Positions 23,716 to 33,978 of a stretch of 64,000 nt of DNA are shown here, piece by piece. The position numbers were made by a program, and so were the translations under genes. Each line of letters starts with the position of its first letter. The first letter of the stretch is position 1. Source of the DNA: Neobacillus nitrireducens (lineage in GTDB: Bacteria > Bacillota > Bacilli > Bacillales > Cytobacillaceae); contig NZ_CP133262.1 in NCBI RefSeq assembly GCF_030915405.1, forward strand, positions 1,364,001 to 1,428,000, written 5' to 3'. The notes under the pieces are model-generated. The model saw only the letters and a list, made by a program, of their open reading frames with translations, did not search any database and was not told the origin of the DNA.

Positions 23716-26397
23716 CTACCTTTCGAGTTGGATCGAGTAACTTCCCGATCCTACCATACAAACTAAACCATCTGATGTATCTGAAACTGAAATATTATTT
23801 TCTTCATCTGGAGTGAGTGACTGAACTGTTAACTTTTCTTTTTTACTACCATTTAACAAAATCTTGGCTGTTGTATTTACTGGAATCTCCACATAAATGT
23901 CCGTTTTTTCTTCTGTTCGTTCCCAAGAGCAAACAATCGTACCATAAGGAGATTCCAATGAGGCCTTTGCTGAAGACAAGCCATACTTCGAAATATGTGG
24001 CTGAATTTTTATTGTCCTATAGGCTGCTTCCTCAAGGTCAATACCCGCTACATATCTGTAAAGCCATTCCCCTATTGCCCCATAGGCATAATGATTAAAG
24101 GAATTCATATCGTCACTCCAGAAGGACCCATCTTCTTTGATACCATCCCAGTGTTCCCAAATCGTAGTAGCACCTTGTAAAACAGAAAATAACCACGAAG
24201 GATAGCTTTCCTGTAAAAGCAAACGTAGCGCCGTTTCATGATAACCATTTTCAGATAATGCAATACATAAATAAGGAGTACCAACAAATCCTGTAGATAA
24301 ATGATAGTTTTTATCTATTATCAATTGGTTTAAGTCGGCTGCTATTTGTTCACGAATCTTTCCATCTACTAGATTAAACACCAGTGGAAGGATATGAGCC
24401 GTTTGAGTATTCGCCTTCATTTTCCCATCAACTGATATAAATGTTTTTTGAAATTCCCGAATAATTCCTACCAAATGCTGATCATATTTCATTACATCTT
24501 CCTCTTTATTTAAGACATGTGCAGCATCTCTTAAGATTTGAGTAGAATAAGCATAGTAGGCAGTTGCCACTAAGTGTTCGGGTGTCGCTCCGAAATAGGG
24601 ATCTTCTTCCGCATCAAGCGCCAACCAGTCACCAAAGTGAAATCCCGTATTCCAAAGATTTGGATTTGCTCCTTGTGCTCGGATATAGTCAACCCATGCT
24701 TTCATACTTTCATATTGTTCCCCTAGGAGTCTTTCATCTCCAAAGGTTCGATAAATAGTCCACGGACAAATGGTTACAGCGTCACCCCACGCTGAAGAGG
24801 TATAATTATAATCCCCCCACATTTCGGAAATGTAGTCTTCAATAACGTCTGGAATCACAAAAGGGACCGTTCCATTTGCAGTTTGATCGCTTTTTAGGTC
24901 CCTAACCCATTTGGTGAAAAACGGAGCCACATGATAGTTGTAAGCTGCCGTTCGAATAAATATTTGTGCATCACCAGTCCATCCGAGGCGCTCGTCTCGT
25001 TGCGGACAATCTGTTGGAACGTCAACAAAATTTCCTCTCTGCCCCCAAAGAATGTTGTTATATAATTTATTGACTAGTTCATTCGAGCTCTCAAAATATC
25101 CCGTTCTTGGCATATCAGAATGTATGACCTCTCCTACAAAGTAGTTTAGCAACTCTTGTTCAGATAAGCCTACTAAACCTTCTACTTTGACATAACGAAA
25201 GCCTTGAAAAGTAAAATATGCTGCATATGAAACTGGACCATTACCATTGGATATATACTCAACCTTTTGAATGGCTTGACGTAAATTGCCTGTATAAAAA
25301 TTACCTTCTTTATCTAAAACTTCCGCATGGTATAAAACAACCTTCTCACCCACCGGTAAGTTAACATTCATTCGAACTCTGCCAACCATGTTTTGTCCCA
25401 TATCAAGGATGGTTTCGTTCTTTGGAGTTTTAATAACTGCAATAGGCTTGATAACTTCTGTTACTTTTGTAGGCCAGTTTTCTTGAGAAACAAGTTGGTT
25501 AAATGGGAGTTCACAAGCCCTTGTATTTTTCCAGACAGAGTCATCCTCAATGAGCCAATCCTTTATCTCTAACCGGGCATCGTAAGTTTCACCTGCATAA
25601 AACTCTGATAATAAAATAGGGCCTATCGATGATTTCCACGTTGGATCTGTCATAATTACCTCTTCTGTTCCATCCTCAAATAAAAGGTGCAATTGCAAAA
25701 GAAGTGCTCGTTCCTTCCCATAGATATTTCTTTTTGAGAGCCAGGTTAATTCCCCTTTATACCAACCATCTGCTACCATGGCGCCGATAACGTATTGACC
25801 AGGAGATAACATGTCTGTAATGTCATACGTCTGATACTGATGACGATGTTTGTAACTGCTCCAACCAGGAGCAAATAAATCATCACCGATTTTTTCATTA
25901 TTCAGGTAAAGATCATAAAGCCCGGCAGCTGTTCCATAAATCCGGGCGGACTGAACCTTTTTTTCAATCAAAAATGATTTTCGAAATACTGTAATAGGCT
26001 TTGATTCCTGATTAAAGAAAGCAGGGTCAGGAGTGATCCATTTTGCTTGCCAATTCTCTGAAGACATTAACCCAGTCTCAAACCAGATAATGTCGCTCCA
26101 ATCTGATTCACAACCATAATTATCCCAAACACGAACACGATAATAATAACGGGTTCTTGATTTCAAATCTGGTCCAGCGTATGGAATATGAATAGATTGC
26201 TGCGATTGATGCTTACCTGTATCCCATAATAATGGCTTCTCAAATCTCTTTTCTGATAAAGAAACTTGAATTTGATAGAATTCTTGCATTGTATGATTTT
26301 TATCAGAAGTTAGTTTCCATGAAAACCTTGGATGAGAAAGATCTGTCCCCAATAAAAAATCTCTGTATTCACATGTCAGCGTGTTTAGTTTTAGCAC
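23716..26397 (-). CDS. Alpha-L-rhamnosidase, GH78, full length
   Basis: An 893-residue cytoplasmic glycosidase with the complete GH78 layout. An N-terminal fibronectin/rhamnosidase N domain (RFSWKL, then RYYYRVRVWDNYG) leads into a Bac_rhamnosid_N domain (YDLYLNNEKIGDDLFAPGW, about 160-180). The concanavalin-like domain has GFRYVKVEG. The catalytic barrel has TDCPQRDERLGWTGDAQ (about 460-476), which holds the catalytic acidic residues known in Bacillus RhaB, and TTIWEHWDG (about 745). The start is GTG with GGGAGG upstream. It hydrolyses terminal alpha-L-rhamnosyl bonds of imported glycosides. Confidence 0.94.
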   Translation of the reverse strand: MLKLNTLTCEYRDFLLGTDLSHPRFSWKLTSDKNHTMQEFYQIQVSLSEKRFEKPLLWDTGKHQSQQSIHIPYAGPDLKSRTRYYYRVRVWDNYGCESDWSDIIWFETGLMSSENWQAKWITPDPAFFNQESKPITVFRKSFLIEKKVQSARIYGTAAGLYDLYLNNEKIGDDLFAPGWSSYKHRHQYQTYDITDMLSPGQYVIGAMVADGWYKGELTWLSKRNIYGKERALLLQLHLLFEDGTEEVIMTDPTWKSSIGPILLSEFYAGETYDARLEIKDWLIEDDSVWKNTRACELPFNQLVSQENWPTKVTEVIKPIAVIKTPKNETILDMGQNMVGRVRMNVNLPVGEKVVLYHAEVLDKEGNFYTGNLRQAIQKVEYISNGNGPVSYAAYFTFQGFRYVKVEGLVGLSEQELLNYFVGEVIHSDMPRTGYFESSNELVNKLYNNILWGQRGNFVDVPTDCPQRDERLGWTGDAQIFIRTAAYNYHVAPFFTKWVRDLKSDQTANGTVPFVIPDVIEDYISEMWGDYNYTSSAWGDAVTICPWTIYRTFGDERLLGEQYESMKAWVDYIRAQGANPNLWNTGFHFGDWLALDAEEDPYFGATPEHLVATAYYAYSTQILRDAAHVLNKEEDVMKYDQHLVGIIREFQKTFISVDGKMKANTQTAHILPLVFNLVDGKIREQIAADLNQLIIDKNYHLSTGFVGTPYLCIALSENGYHETALRLLLQESYPSWLFSVLQGATTIWEHWDGIKEDGSFWSDDMNSFNHYAYGAIGEWLYRYVAGIDLEEAAYRTIKIQPHISKYGLSSAKASLESPYGTIVCSWERTEEKTDIYVEIPVNTTAKILLNGSKKEKLTVQSLTPDEENNISVSDTSDGLVCMVGSGSYSIQLER

Positions 26398-26451
26398 ACC
26401 ACTCTACCTCCCCTTGTTTTCACTAATATATTTGAAGCTATTTTATAGACA

Positions 26452-27057
26452 TCAATTTTTCTCCAAAGCTTCCAAAATAATAAATTTTTTATTTATATGC
26501 CAATAAGTAAGGAATAAACAAATGCTAGAGAAAAAGAATACGAATATAACAGGAAACTTATAAGCAATAAAAAATATCATATATATACAAATCATATTTA
26601 ATAGGGTTATGTGGAATTTATAAAAACTAAATTTCACAGCATTCATCAGTAACTGTTTATTTGTATAGTAGCCGTTAACCATTAACGGAAACACATGTAA
26701 AATCGCAGCTATATAAAATACCATCATAATGCAAAAAAATAAATATAAAGCAATTCTTAGATTCGAGTGGATTTGTGTAGTAATTTGGAAATCAACATAA
26801 AGTAACAAACCAAATATAATGATGAAAATACCGACTATCATACTTTGTCTAAAATTTTCTCTAAATATTTTAAAATATGTTGAAATGATTGGTGGATCAT
26901 TCTTTTTTATCCATTGTCTTGAAACCCCAAAAGCAGCAGCTAAAGAAGGGAATAATGTAATAATTGGAATACAGGTAATTAGGAAAAGAATGTTTAATAG
27001 TGTGAAGTGATAAATCCAAACACAGGTGCGATATAAAAAGCCTTCTGTCGAAAACAT
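26452..27057 (-). CDS. DUF624 (YesL-type) membrane protein
   Basis: A 201-residue protein with five or six hydrophobic helices (LLNILFLITCIPIITLFPSLAA at about 21-42). It belongs to DUF624, a family repeatedly found with YesMN sensors and rhamnogalacturonan or oligosaccharide genes in Bacillus. Its biochemical role is unknown. It is the first gene of the minus-strand operon with the two GH78-family genes and is divergent from the regulator at 27.2 kb. Confidence 0.88.
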   Translation of the reverse strand: MFSTEGFLYRTCVWIYHFTLLNILFLITCIPIITLFPSLAAAFGVSRQWIKKNDPPIISTYFKIFRENFRQSMIVGIFIIIFGLLLYVDFQITTQIHSNLRIALYLFFCIMMVFYIAAILHVFPLMVNGYYTNKQLLMNAVKFSFYKFHITLLNMICIYMIFFIAYKFPVIFVFFFSSICLFLTYWHINKKFIILEALEKN

Positions 27058-27224
27058 CGTTTAACCCCCTTCATCTTTTTTATTCTAGACATAGCTTTCC
27101 CAAATAAATCGTCTTCCTATTTAAATTATAACGTTTCAAGCAGTGTACTTTATTTTGTCTTTTGGGTATATTATTTTTAGGTTATAATGAACGGATAGTA
27201 TTCGATAAAGAAGGGGATGAGACC

Positions 27225-28787
27225 ATGTATACCTATATCATTGTTGATGATGAACCTCTAATTAGAAGAGGGATGTTAAAAAAATTAAAAGCGTTTTCAG
27301 AGGAAGCCCAATTTGTTGGGGAGGCGGACAATGGCATCGATGCCCTGGAATTAATCCGTGAAGTAAATCCTGATATTATATTTACTGATATGAGAATGCC
27401 AGAAATGGACGGAAAAGTTTTCTTAAAGACACTACAAAATGATTTCCCCGAAAAAAAGTTAATCGTCATAAGCGGTTACAGCGATTTTGAATATATGCAA
27501 GAAGCCATCTCTGCAAAAGTTGTCGATTACTTATTAAAACCTTTTAATCGTGAAGAAATTCATTCCGCCTTACAAAAGGCCATAAACTTAATTAATCAGG
27601 AACGCGCCTATCAACTAAAGCTGGAAACAACTGAGACGGAAAATGAAAAGATAAAATATCAGTCTGACTTACAAGTTTTAAATAACGTAATCTTAGGTAT
27701 CTCGAAAAATTTCGAACCGAAATCTACTATATTTCAAACCTTTGATGAAAGTCATCAATTTATATTGTTTACACTTTATTCAACTATCGGTCTTGTTGAA
27801 TATTTAAATAATCCGGTTTTAATTGAAAATATAAGGACGAACGGCATTATTAACATACCAAATACCGAAAACGATAATATTTATTTCTTTCTTTCATACT
27901 ATGAAAAGAATGCCAGAGACCTCCAACAATTAATAACATTGAAAAGTGATCTGCTTTATGAAAGTGTTAGCAGCAGTGGAACTCCCAAAGATTGTATCTA
28001 TCTAGGAATCAGTAAAACCAAAAAAACATTATTACAGTTAAATGAGGCGTATACCGAAACGATTTCGGCATTAAATAATAGAGTGGCAACGGATATAAAC
28101 AACATCTTGTTTTATCTTGAAGGACAAATAAACACATTTGAAAATCCATACTGGGAAAAAACCGATGAATTGCTTTTTCACATTGAGTCAGGACACACAG
28201 GCAAGGTTCTTGATCTTACCACCGAGTACTTTAACTTTATATGCGAAATACCAGCCTTAACTATTTTTTCTCTAAAGAATTTATGTAATGATTTAATCCA
28301 TGAAGTTAGAAATATGCTTTCAAATTACTTTGATTCAATAACAAAAGATTCTCCTTCCTCTAGCTTCGAATCCATGCTGGAAACAGTATTTGACATTGAG
28401 TCCATTAAGACATACTTCTTTCAAGTCTTACCCAGCTTAACTGAAGTGTTTAGAGAAAAGAATATTTACGGTTCGGAAAACCTCATCGACAATATAAAAA
28501 CGTATGTAATAAAAAACTATAACAAGGAAATAACGCTAAATAAAATATCTACCTTGTTCTTTATCAATCCAAGTTACTGCAGTTACTTATTTAAAGAAAA
28601 AACAGGTGAGAATTTCAATGATTTTGTTAATAGAATAAGGATTGAAAAAGCTAAGGAACTGTTAAAAAGTTCTCCAGAAAAAGTCTATAAAATCGCAAAA
28701 ACATTAGGGTATGATAATACGAAATATTTTTTCAGAGTATTTAAAAAGGTGACCGGTTACACCCCGGAAGAATATAGAATGATGTAA
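27225..28787 (+). CDS. YesN-type response regulator
   Basis: A 520-residue regulator with a receiver domain (VDDEP at 7-11, Asp55 in IIFTDMRMPEMDG). A long middle region and a C-terminal AraC helix-turn-helix pair follow (ISTLFFINPSYCSYLFKEK and KIAKTLGYDNTKYFFRVFKK). The ATG at 27225 is preceded by AAGGGGATG. It is followed by its own kinase gene, here in the order regulator then kinase, the reverse of the systems at 14.8-18.0 and 50.0-53.5 kb. A TATAAT box at 27184 could be the -10. Confidence 0.92.
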   Translation: MYTYIIVDDEPLIRRGMLKKLKAFSEEAQFVGEADNGIDALELIREVNPDIIFTDMRMPEMDGKVFLKTLQNDFPEKKLIVISGYSDFEYMQEAISAKVVDYLLKPFNREEIHSALQKAINLINQERAYQLKLETTETENEKIKYQSDLQVLNNVILGISKNFEPKSTIFQTFDESHQFILFTLYSTIGLVEYLNNPVLIENIRTNGIINIPNTENDNIYFFLSYYEKNARDLQQLITLKSDLLYESVSSSGTPKDCIYLGISKTKKTLLQLNEAYTETISALNNRVATDINNILFYLEGQINTFENPYWEKTDELLFHIESGHTGKVLDLTTEYFNFICEIPALTIFSLKNLCNDLIHEVRNMLSNYFDSITKDSPSSSFESMLETVFDIESIKTYFFQVLPSLTEVFREKNIYGSENLIDNIKTYVIKNYNKEITLNKISTLFFINPSYCSYLFKEKTGENFNDFVNRIRIEKAKELLKSSPEKVYKIAKTLGYDNTKYFFRVFKKVTGYTPEEYRMM

Positions 28788-28822
28788 AAGAGATAGCTGA
28801 ATTACTGCTATCCCTTTTTGAT
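28786..28822 (+). terminator. Hairpin between regulator and kinase genes
   Basis: AAAAG-GATAGC pairs with GCTATC-CTTTTT around a nine-base loop, starting at the regulator stop codon. It is a good intrinsic terminator by shape, so the kinase at 28.9 kb may depend on read-through or a promoter in the 70-bp gap. Confidence 0.75.
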
Positions 28823-28889
28823 TCTTTTATTATTTTAAAAAAATGTTTAAGGTATACTTTAATTAGGTTTATACATCTGGAGGCTACCG

Positions 28890-30689
28890 ATGAAATCTCT
28901 TACTACCCGAACAAAATTGTTCCTTGTATTTATTGCCATTTCTATTATTCCTATTATTATCGTCACAATTAACTCTTACAGTAGCTATACTAAGATTGTG
29001 AATCAACAAGTATCTGTCGTTACCTCAAATACAATAGAGAATTCATTAGAAAAAATCGATGGAATTTATCAAAATATAAAACGTATTACGTTAACATTTC
29101 AACAGTTCTCAACTATACCTGGATCCCCTACTGTTGCTGATCAATTATACAAATTGAATAACAATAAAAACGCGGGACCATACGATCTTTATCTTGCAAG
29201 AAGGGACATGCAGTTCTTTTTTAATAATTTAATTCTAAGTAATGACTATATAAATGGTATCTATCTATTCCTTCCTGACGGCAAATCAATCACTTACACG
29301 ATCAACAATACAGATCTTCACTTTGGCTATGTACCACTCAAGGATGATTGGTATAAACAAACACTACATCAAAAAGGTGGACTTTATGTTAGCAATGTTT
29401 CTACAAAGCCTTTTATAATTAATGCCCAGCCTTCCGTCACATTTGCACGTGCAATTTATGATTTTAATACACACAAATTACTTGGTGTTTTAATGTTGGA
29501 TTGTGATATTAAAATATTTCAAGCCCTTGATAACGATATTATCCCAAATATGACAAATCTCTCCTTGGTTAATAACAAAGGACTAATCCTTTATGACAAT
29601 ACATTGAGCAAAATCGGGAAAACCCTTCCCAAATACTACCAAGGTAAACTTTCAAGTAACCACGGAGGTACTAATCAAGAGGTGAAAGATGGTCATTTAA
29701 CTGTCATCGCACCATTTCCTGACAACAATTGGAATATTGTAGCATCCATTCCCATGAATGAGTTATATAAACCATACAACCTTTCAGAAAAATTAATTAT
29801 TTACATATCAATAACATGTGCTGTTATCTTTATATTACTTTCCTTGCTCCTATCAAACCAACTTACAAGACCCACAATTGAGTTAAGTAAAATTATGCGT
29901 ACCAACAAACAGTTGAAGAAAGTTTCTAATGATAAATACCTAAACCGCAAAGATGAAGTCGGTATCCTTTATACCGAATATAACAATATGATTGAGGCTA
30001 TTCAGAAGTATATAAAAGAAAGTTATCAAAATAAATTGATTACATTAGACTCCCAAATGAAATCATTAGAGGCTCAAATCAATTCCCATTTTCTATATAA
30101 CACGTTAGAATCGATTAATAGTATTGCTGAAATTGAAGAAATTGAAAGTATATCAATTATGACTAAGGCTTTGGGGGATATGTTTAGATATAGCATCAAA
30201 ACAGAAAGTGAATTAGTTCTTTTAAACGATGAGATTGATCATGTAAAAAATTATATTACAATTCAAAATATAAGGTATGATAATAGCATTGATTTTAATC
30301 TTGAAATCCCTAGCAAATTATCTTCATGCCGTATTCTAAAATTAATACTTCAACCAATTATTGAAAATTCCATTCTTCACGGACTTGAAAAGAAAAAAAT
30401 GAAAGGCACCGTCAAGATAAAGGCATACGAGATTAGCCAAAGTAGAATCGTTTTTGAAATTTCAGATAACGGTATTGGTATTGAAAGGGACAAGTTATCT
30501 GATATAAGAAATTTCTTACAAGAACAACCTGAATTTAAGGAGCTAGGAAAACGGAGCAAAGAAAGTATAGGTCTTAAAAATGTCCATTCTAGAATTGCGC
30601 TTTATTATGGTTTGGAATATGGGTTAAATGTAGAAAGTGAACCTAATAAAGGAACAACAATTAAAATCTGTGTTCCTAAAATTGAATAA
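28890..30689 (+). CDS. YesM-type membrane sensor histidine kinase
   Basis: A 599-residue kinase with helices at about 10-30 and 302-322, an extracellular Cache-like sensor between them, and a HAMP linker. The phospho-acceptor is His400 in INSHFLYNTLESI. The ATPase boxes are LILQPIIENSILHG and ISDNGIGIE. The ribosome site is CTGGAGG. It is convergent with the second importer operon. No separate binding protein accompanies it, unlike the other two kinases in this window. Confidence 0.93.
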   Translation: MKSLTTRTKLFLVFIAISIIPIIIVTINSYSSYTKIVNQQVSVVTSNTIENSLEKIDGIYQNIKRITLTFQQFSTIPGSPTVADQLYKLNNNKNAGPYDLYLARRDMQFFFNNLILSNDYINGIYLFLPDGKSITYTINNTDLHFGYVPLKDDWYKQTLHQKGGLYVSNVSTKPFIINAQPSVTFARAIYDFNTHKLLGVLMLDCDIKIFQALDNDIIPNMTNLSLVNNKGLILYDNTLSKIGKTLPKYYQGKLSSNHGGTNQEVKDGHLTVIAPFPDNNWNIVASIPMNELYKPYNLSEKLIIYISITCAVIFILLSLLLSNQLTRPTIELSKIMRTNKQLKKVSNDKYLNRKDEVGILYTEYNNMIEAIQKYIKESYQNKLITLDSQMKSLEAQINSHFLYNTLESINSIAEIEEIESISIMTKALGDMFRYSIKTESELVLLNDEIDHVKNYITIQNIRYDNSIDFNLEIPSKLSSCRILKLILQPIIENSILHGLEKKKMKGTVKIKAYEISQSRIVFEISDNGIGIERDKLSDIRNFLQEQPEFKELGKRSKESIGLKNVHSRIALYYGLEYGLNVESEPNKGTTIKICVPKIE

Positions 30690-30698
30690 GACCAAACA

Positions 30699-30733
30699 GA
30701 AAAACGGACCACTTGCAATATGGCCCGTTTTTC
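30699..30733. terminator. Bidirectional terminator between kinase and permease genes
   Basis: AAAAACGG (30700-30707) pairs with CCGTTTTT (30725-30732), extended by CC/GG inside. A and T runs on both sides suit both converging transcripts. Confidence 0.85.
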
Positions 30734-30774
30734 CTATTTAATTACCGATTAGGAATCTATCTCATTTTGCCTAA

Positions 30775-31674
30775 TCAACCCTTTACAGATCCTACAGCTA
30801 AACCTTTGATAAAGAACTTCTGCAGAAAAGCAAAAATAACTAAAAGTGGTAATGCACAAAGGAAACATGCTGCAAAAAGAACGTTCCAAGCAGTTGGATT
30901 CGTTTGGTCACCCATAAATCCTAGCATGGCAAGTGGTAATGGAGTCAAATCTGCTTTTGTAATAAAAATCATATTAAAGAAATAATCATTCCAAATCCAT
31001 ACACCCTGAGTAATGACAACTGAAACCGTCACAGGTAATAATAGCGGAAATACAATCTGCCAGAACCTTCGAAATAAACCGGCTCCATCTAGAAGTGCTG
31101 ACTCCTCTACCTCAATTGGTACACTGCTCTTAATAAAGCCTGAGTATAGAAATGATGAGAAAGGTATACTACATGTGATAAACATGATAATCGATGTTAG
31201 CTGTCCACTTGGAATATTTAATGCATTGAATGTTTTAACTATTGGAATGATGACCATCTGACTTGGAACAACAAGCCCTGCAAGAAAAAAGATATATAAG
31301 AACTTACTTAACCGAGTATTCATTCTTGCAATTGGATAGGCGGCCATAGATGTAAAAATTACAACTACAATAACGGAAACTCCCGTTAGCAGAACGCTAT
31401 TCATCAATGCCTGGAGAAAATGCATTCGCTCAAAAGCTATCTTGTAACTTTCCAAGCTAAATTGGGAAAATAAATTTAAGGGATTCGTCATATTATCCGG
31501 TGTTCGTAATGAACTTGAAAGGGCAATCAAAAGTGGTAAAAGATTTATTAACATAAGTGCGGTTATTCCTATATGGTAACAAGTTTTTTTAACAAAGGAT
31601 TTTCTTTTCTTAGCTTCATTCAGTTTTATACCTGCATCATAAGAATTAATTTGAATAGCTGTCTTACTCATCAT
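30775..31674 (-). CDS. Sugar ABC transporter permease, MalG/LplC type
   Basis: A 299-residue CUT1 permease with six helices and the EAA loop EVEESALLDGAGLFRRFWQIVFPLLLP (about residues 190-216). Its ATG overlaps the TGA of the preceding permease by four bases. It is the last gene of the importer operon. No ATPase is encoded nearby. Confidence 0.92.
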   Translation of the reverse strand: MMSKTAIQINSYDAGIKLNEAKKRKSFVKKTCYHIGITALMLINLLPLLIALSSSLRTPDNMTNPLNLFSQFSLESYKIAFERMHFLQALMNSVLLTGVSVIVVVIFTSMAAYPIARMNTRLSKFLYIFFLAGLVVPSQMVIIPIVKTFNALNIPSGQLTSIIMFITCSIPFSSFLYSGFIKSSVPIEVEESALLDGAGLFRRFWQIVFPLLLPVTVSVVITQGVWIWNDYFFNMIFITKADLTPLPLAMLGFMGDQTNPTAWNVLFAACFLCALPLLVIFAFLQKFFIKGLAVGSVKG

Positions 31675-32552
31675 ACATTTACCTCCCTCTTATTTAATTT
31701 CGTCACGAGGAATACTGTAACGGCTATTATTATGGCAAAGGAAACTACTGCCAATGATGCAGCCTTTCCATACTGCCCTTCTGTAAATGCCATCCTAAAA
31801 ATATCATAAACCAATGTGCTAGTCGATCTGCCGGGACCACCGTTCGTCATAATAAAAGAATAATCGAAAGCTTTCAGTCCATTGATGATACTTAGCGTAA
31901 CGTTAATTGTAATAGATGTTGCTAATAATGGCAGGCGAACAAACCTTGTTAATTGCCAACCGTTAGCACCGTCAATTTTACCCGCCTCCAGCAATTCTTG
32001 TGGAACAGTCTGCAATCCAGCAAGGAAAATGATCGTACTGGTTCCAATTGTTTTCCAAATATCTACAGCGGTTATACCATATAGGGCAGTCTTGTAATTA
32101 CCTAGAATGTTTAAATTTTCACTGTGAATGCCAAACCAACTCAGTACTGTTGGGAGCAGTCCAGATTCAGGCATGTAAACATATGACCAGATATAACCCA
32201 CAACGATAGCACTAAACAAAGTAGGTATATAAGCTACTGTACGATAAAACCCTAACCCTTTAATTTTTGAATCCAAAACAAAAGCTAAACCAAGTGCAAT
32301 AAGATTGCCCAGGACCGTTGAAATCATCGTAAATATCAAAGTATTTGATATTGATGAACCTGCAACTCCTTCCTGGAATATTTTCACATAGTTGTCTAGG
32401 CCAACAAAGTTTAGATTTTGCTGTACCCCGTTGTAATCTGAAAAACTATATTGAAAAAGTCTCAAAATGGGAAAGATCCAAAATGTCAAATATACAATCA
32501 ACGCAGGCAAAACAAATAAATACATTGATTTTTTCATGACTGTAGAATTCAT
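31671..32552 (-). CDS. Sugar ABC transporter permease, MalF/LplB type
   Basis: A 293-residue CUT1 permease with EAA loop ELLEAGKIDGANGWQLTRFVRLP at about residues 190-212. A 12-bp hairpin separates it from the binding-protein gene upstream. Its relatives import plant-derived oligosaccharides. The substrate is inferred from the neighbouring GH78 genes. Confidence 0.92.
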   Translation of the reverse strand: MNSTVMKKSMYLFVLPALIVYLTFWIFPILRLFQYSFSDYNGVQQNLNFVGLDNYVKIFQEGVAGSSISNTLIFTMISTVLGNLIALGLAFVLDSKIKGLGFYRTVAYIPTLFSAIVVGYIWSYVYMPESGLLPTVLSWFGIHSENLNILGNYKTALYGITAVDIWKTIGTSTIIFLAGLQTVPQELLEAGKIDGANGWQLTRFVRLPLLATSITINVTLSIINGLKAFDYSFIMTNGGPGRSTSTLVYDIFRMAFTEGQYGKAASLAVVSFAIIIAVTVFLVTKLNKREVNV

Positions 32553-32578
32553 GGTATCTTATTCCTTTCCAAATTTAC

Positions 32579-32605
32579 TTGAGGTGGGGAAACTCCCCAC
32601 CTCAA
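32579..32605 (-). other. Strong intercistronic hairpin, binding protein/permease
   Basis: A perfect 12-bp stem TTGAGGTGGGGA / TCCCCACCTCAA with a three-base loop lies 47 bp past the binding-protein stop codon. No T-run follows, so message stabilisation is more likely than full termination. Confidence 0.8.
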
Positions 32606-32652
32606 TTTCATTTATTTTTCAATCTTGAATATTTAGGTTGTCTTGATCTTTT

Positions 32653-33978
32653 TTACTTTTTCCAAAGTTCGTCGAATTTGTCTTGCATAGCTTTTGTTAC
32701 GTCTTTTGGTGTTGTTCCTTGTCCACCAATAATCTCAGCAAACTTTGATTCTAAGGTTGCGTCTACCCCGCTTGGCCACATTTGGTTAGCAAAATAGATT
32801 GCGTTTCCAGTACTTGTATACTGATCATAAGCATCTTTATATAATTCGTTAGTTAATGGAACTCCGTTATATGCTACGATAGAAGACGAAGTTTTTACCC
32901 ATTCTTGAAATAAGTCAGACTTCCCATCAAACCAATAGTTCAGGATTTGTTTTACAGCATCGACATTTTCTGATTTTGCATTAACTGCCCAACCCGCTGC
33001 AGTAGCAGCCGCTTGATATACAGGTTTACCTTTTTCATTAGCAGGTAGTGGGAAGAAACCACGTTCAAAATCAGTGGCACCTTTCGCCGTTAATGGGGTG
33101 TAATCCCAAGTACCGTCTAACGTCATAGCAGCTTTACCATCGATAAACATTTGAATTGCCTGTGGTCCGCCTAGTCCAAGAGTATTCTTTGCAATGTACC
33201 CTTTTTTGTATAGATCTTGGTACATTGAAACAGCTTTCTGCCATTTCGGCCCGTTGAGTGAGTCTTTTCCATCTTGAAGTTTAGTATCGAATTCTTTGTC
33301 ATCCGCATAAACAGTATTTGCTGCAATTTGATATAATCCAAACTGAATTACCCAAGGATCTTTATCCCCCATCACAATTGGAGTGATCCCTGCATCTTTT
33401 AACTTTTGGCAAGCTGCAAGGAAGGCATCCCAATCCTTCGGCACTTCAGTAATTCCAACTTTCTGGAATAAGGCTTTATTGTAATAAGTACCTAACATAT
33501 CAAACCCTTTAGTAATCGCATAAATCTTTCCATTATATGACATATCATCTCCCACAGTTTGAGAAAGATTTCCCATAAATGGCAGATCTGAAAGATCAGC
33601 TAAATATCCGCCTTTTCCAAGGTCAATGACAGAAGCGGCGTTTGCCATTCTTGGCCATACGCGAAAGATATCAGGTGCTTGGTTTACTGCAAGTTTAGTC
33701 TTAATTGAAGTTGTATATTGATCATCAGGTAGCTTTTGTACCTCTAATGTAATGTTCGGGAACTTTTTATGAACTAATTTCGGTAAAATATCTACTTCAA
33801 AATCTTGACCGGAGGCCGCTTTATTTCCAGAAACCAGCATTGTTATCGTTACATTTTTTGAATTAGATGAACCGCTGCTTTTTGATTCACTAGAACTTGA
33901 GCTTGTACAACCAGCTAATAGTGCGATGGTAAGTATCATAACTAATGTTCCAGATAGAAACGCTTTCATTTTTCTCAT
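32653..33978 (-). CDS. Sugar-binding lipoprotein of the second ABC importer
   Basis: A 441-residue family 1 extracellular binding protein. The start at 33978 (MRKMKAFLSG) has GGGGTG upstream; an upstream in-frame start would place 38 residues before the signal peptide. The signal ends in LLAGC, followed by a Ser-rich linker. IYAITKGFDMLGTYYNKALFQK and VPKDWDAFLAACQKLKDAGI are family-typical. It is the first gene of the importer operon, convergent with the sensor pair at 27.2-30.7 kb. Confidence 0.93.
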   Translation of the reverse strand: MRKMKAFLSGTLVMILTIALLAGCTSSSSSESKSSGSSNSKNVTITMLVSGNKAASGQDFEVDILPKLVHKKFPNITLEVQKLPDDQYTTSIKTKLAVNQAPDIFRVWPRMANAASVIDLGKGGYLADLSDLPFMGNLSQTVGDDMSYNGKIYAITKGFDMLGTYYNKALFQKVGITEVPKDWDAFLAACQKLKDAGITPIVMGDKDPWVIQFGLYQIAANTVYADDKEFDTKLQDGKDSLNGPKWQKAVSMYQDLYKKGYIAKNTLGLGGPQAIQMFIDGKAAMTLDGTWDYTPLTAKGATDFERGFFPLPANEKGKPVYQAAATAAGWAVNAKSENVDAVKQILNYWFDGKSDLFQEWVKTSSSIVAYNGVPLTNELYKDAYDQYTSTGNAIYFANQMWPSGVDATLESKFAEIIGGQGTTPKDVTKAMQDKFDELWKK

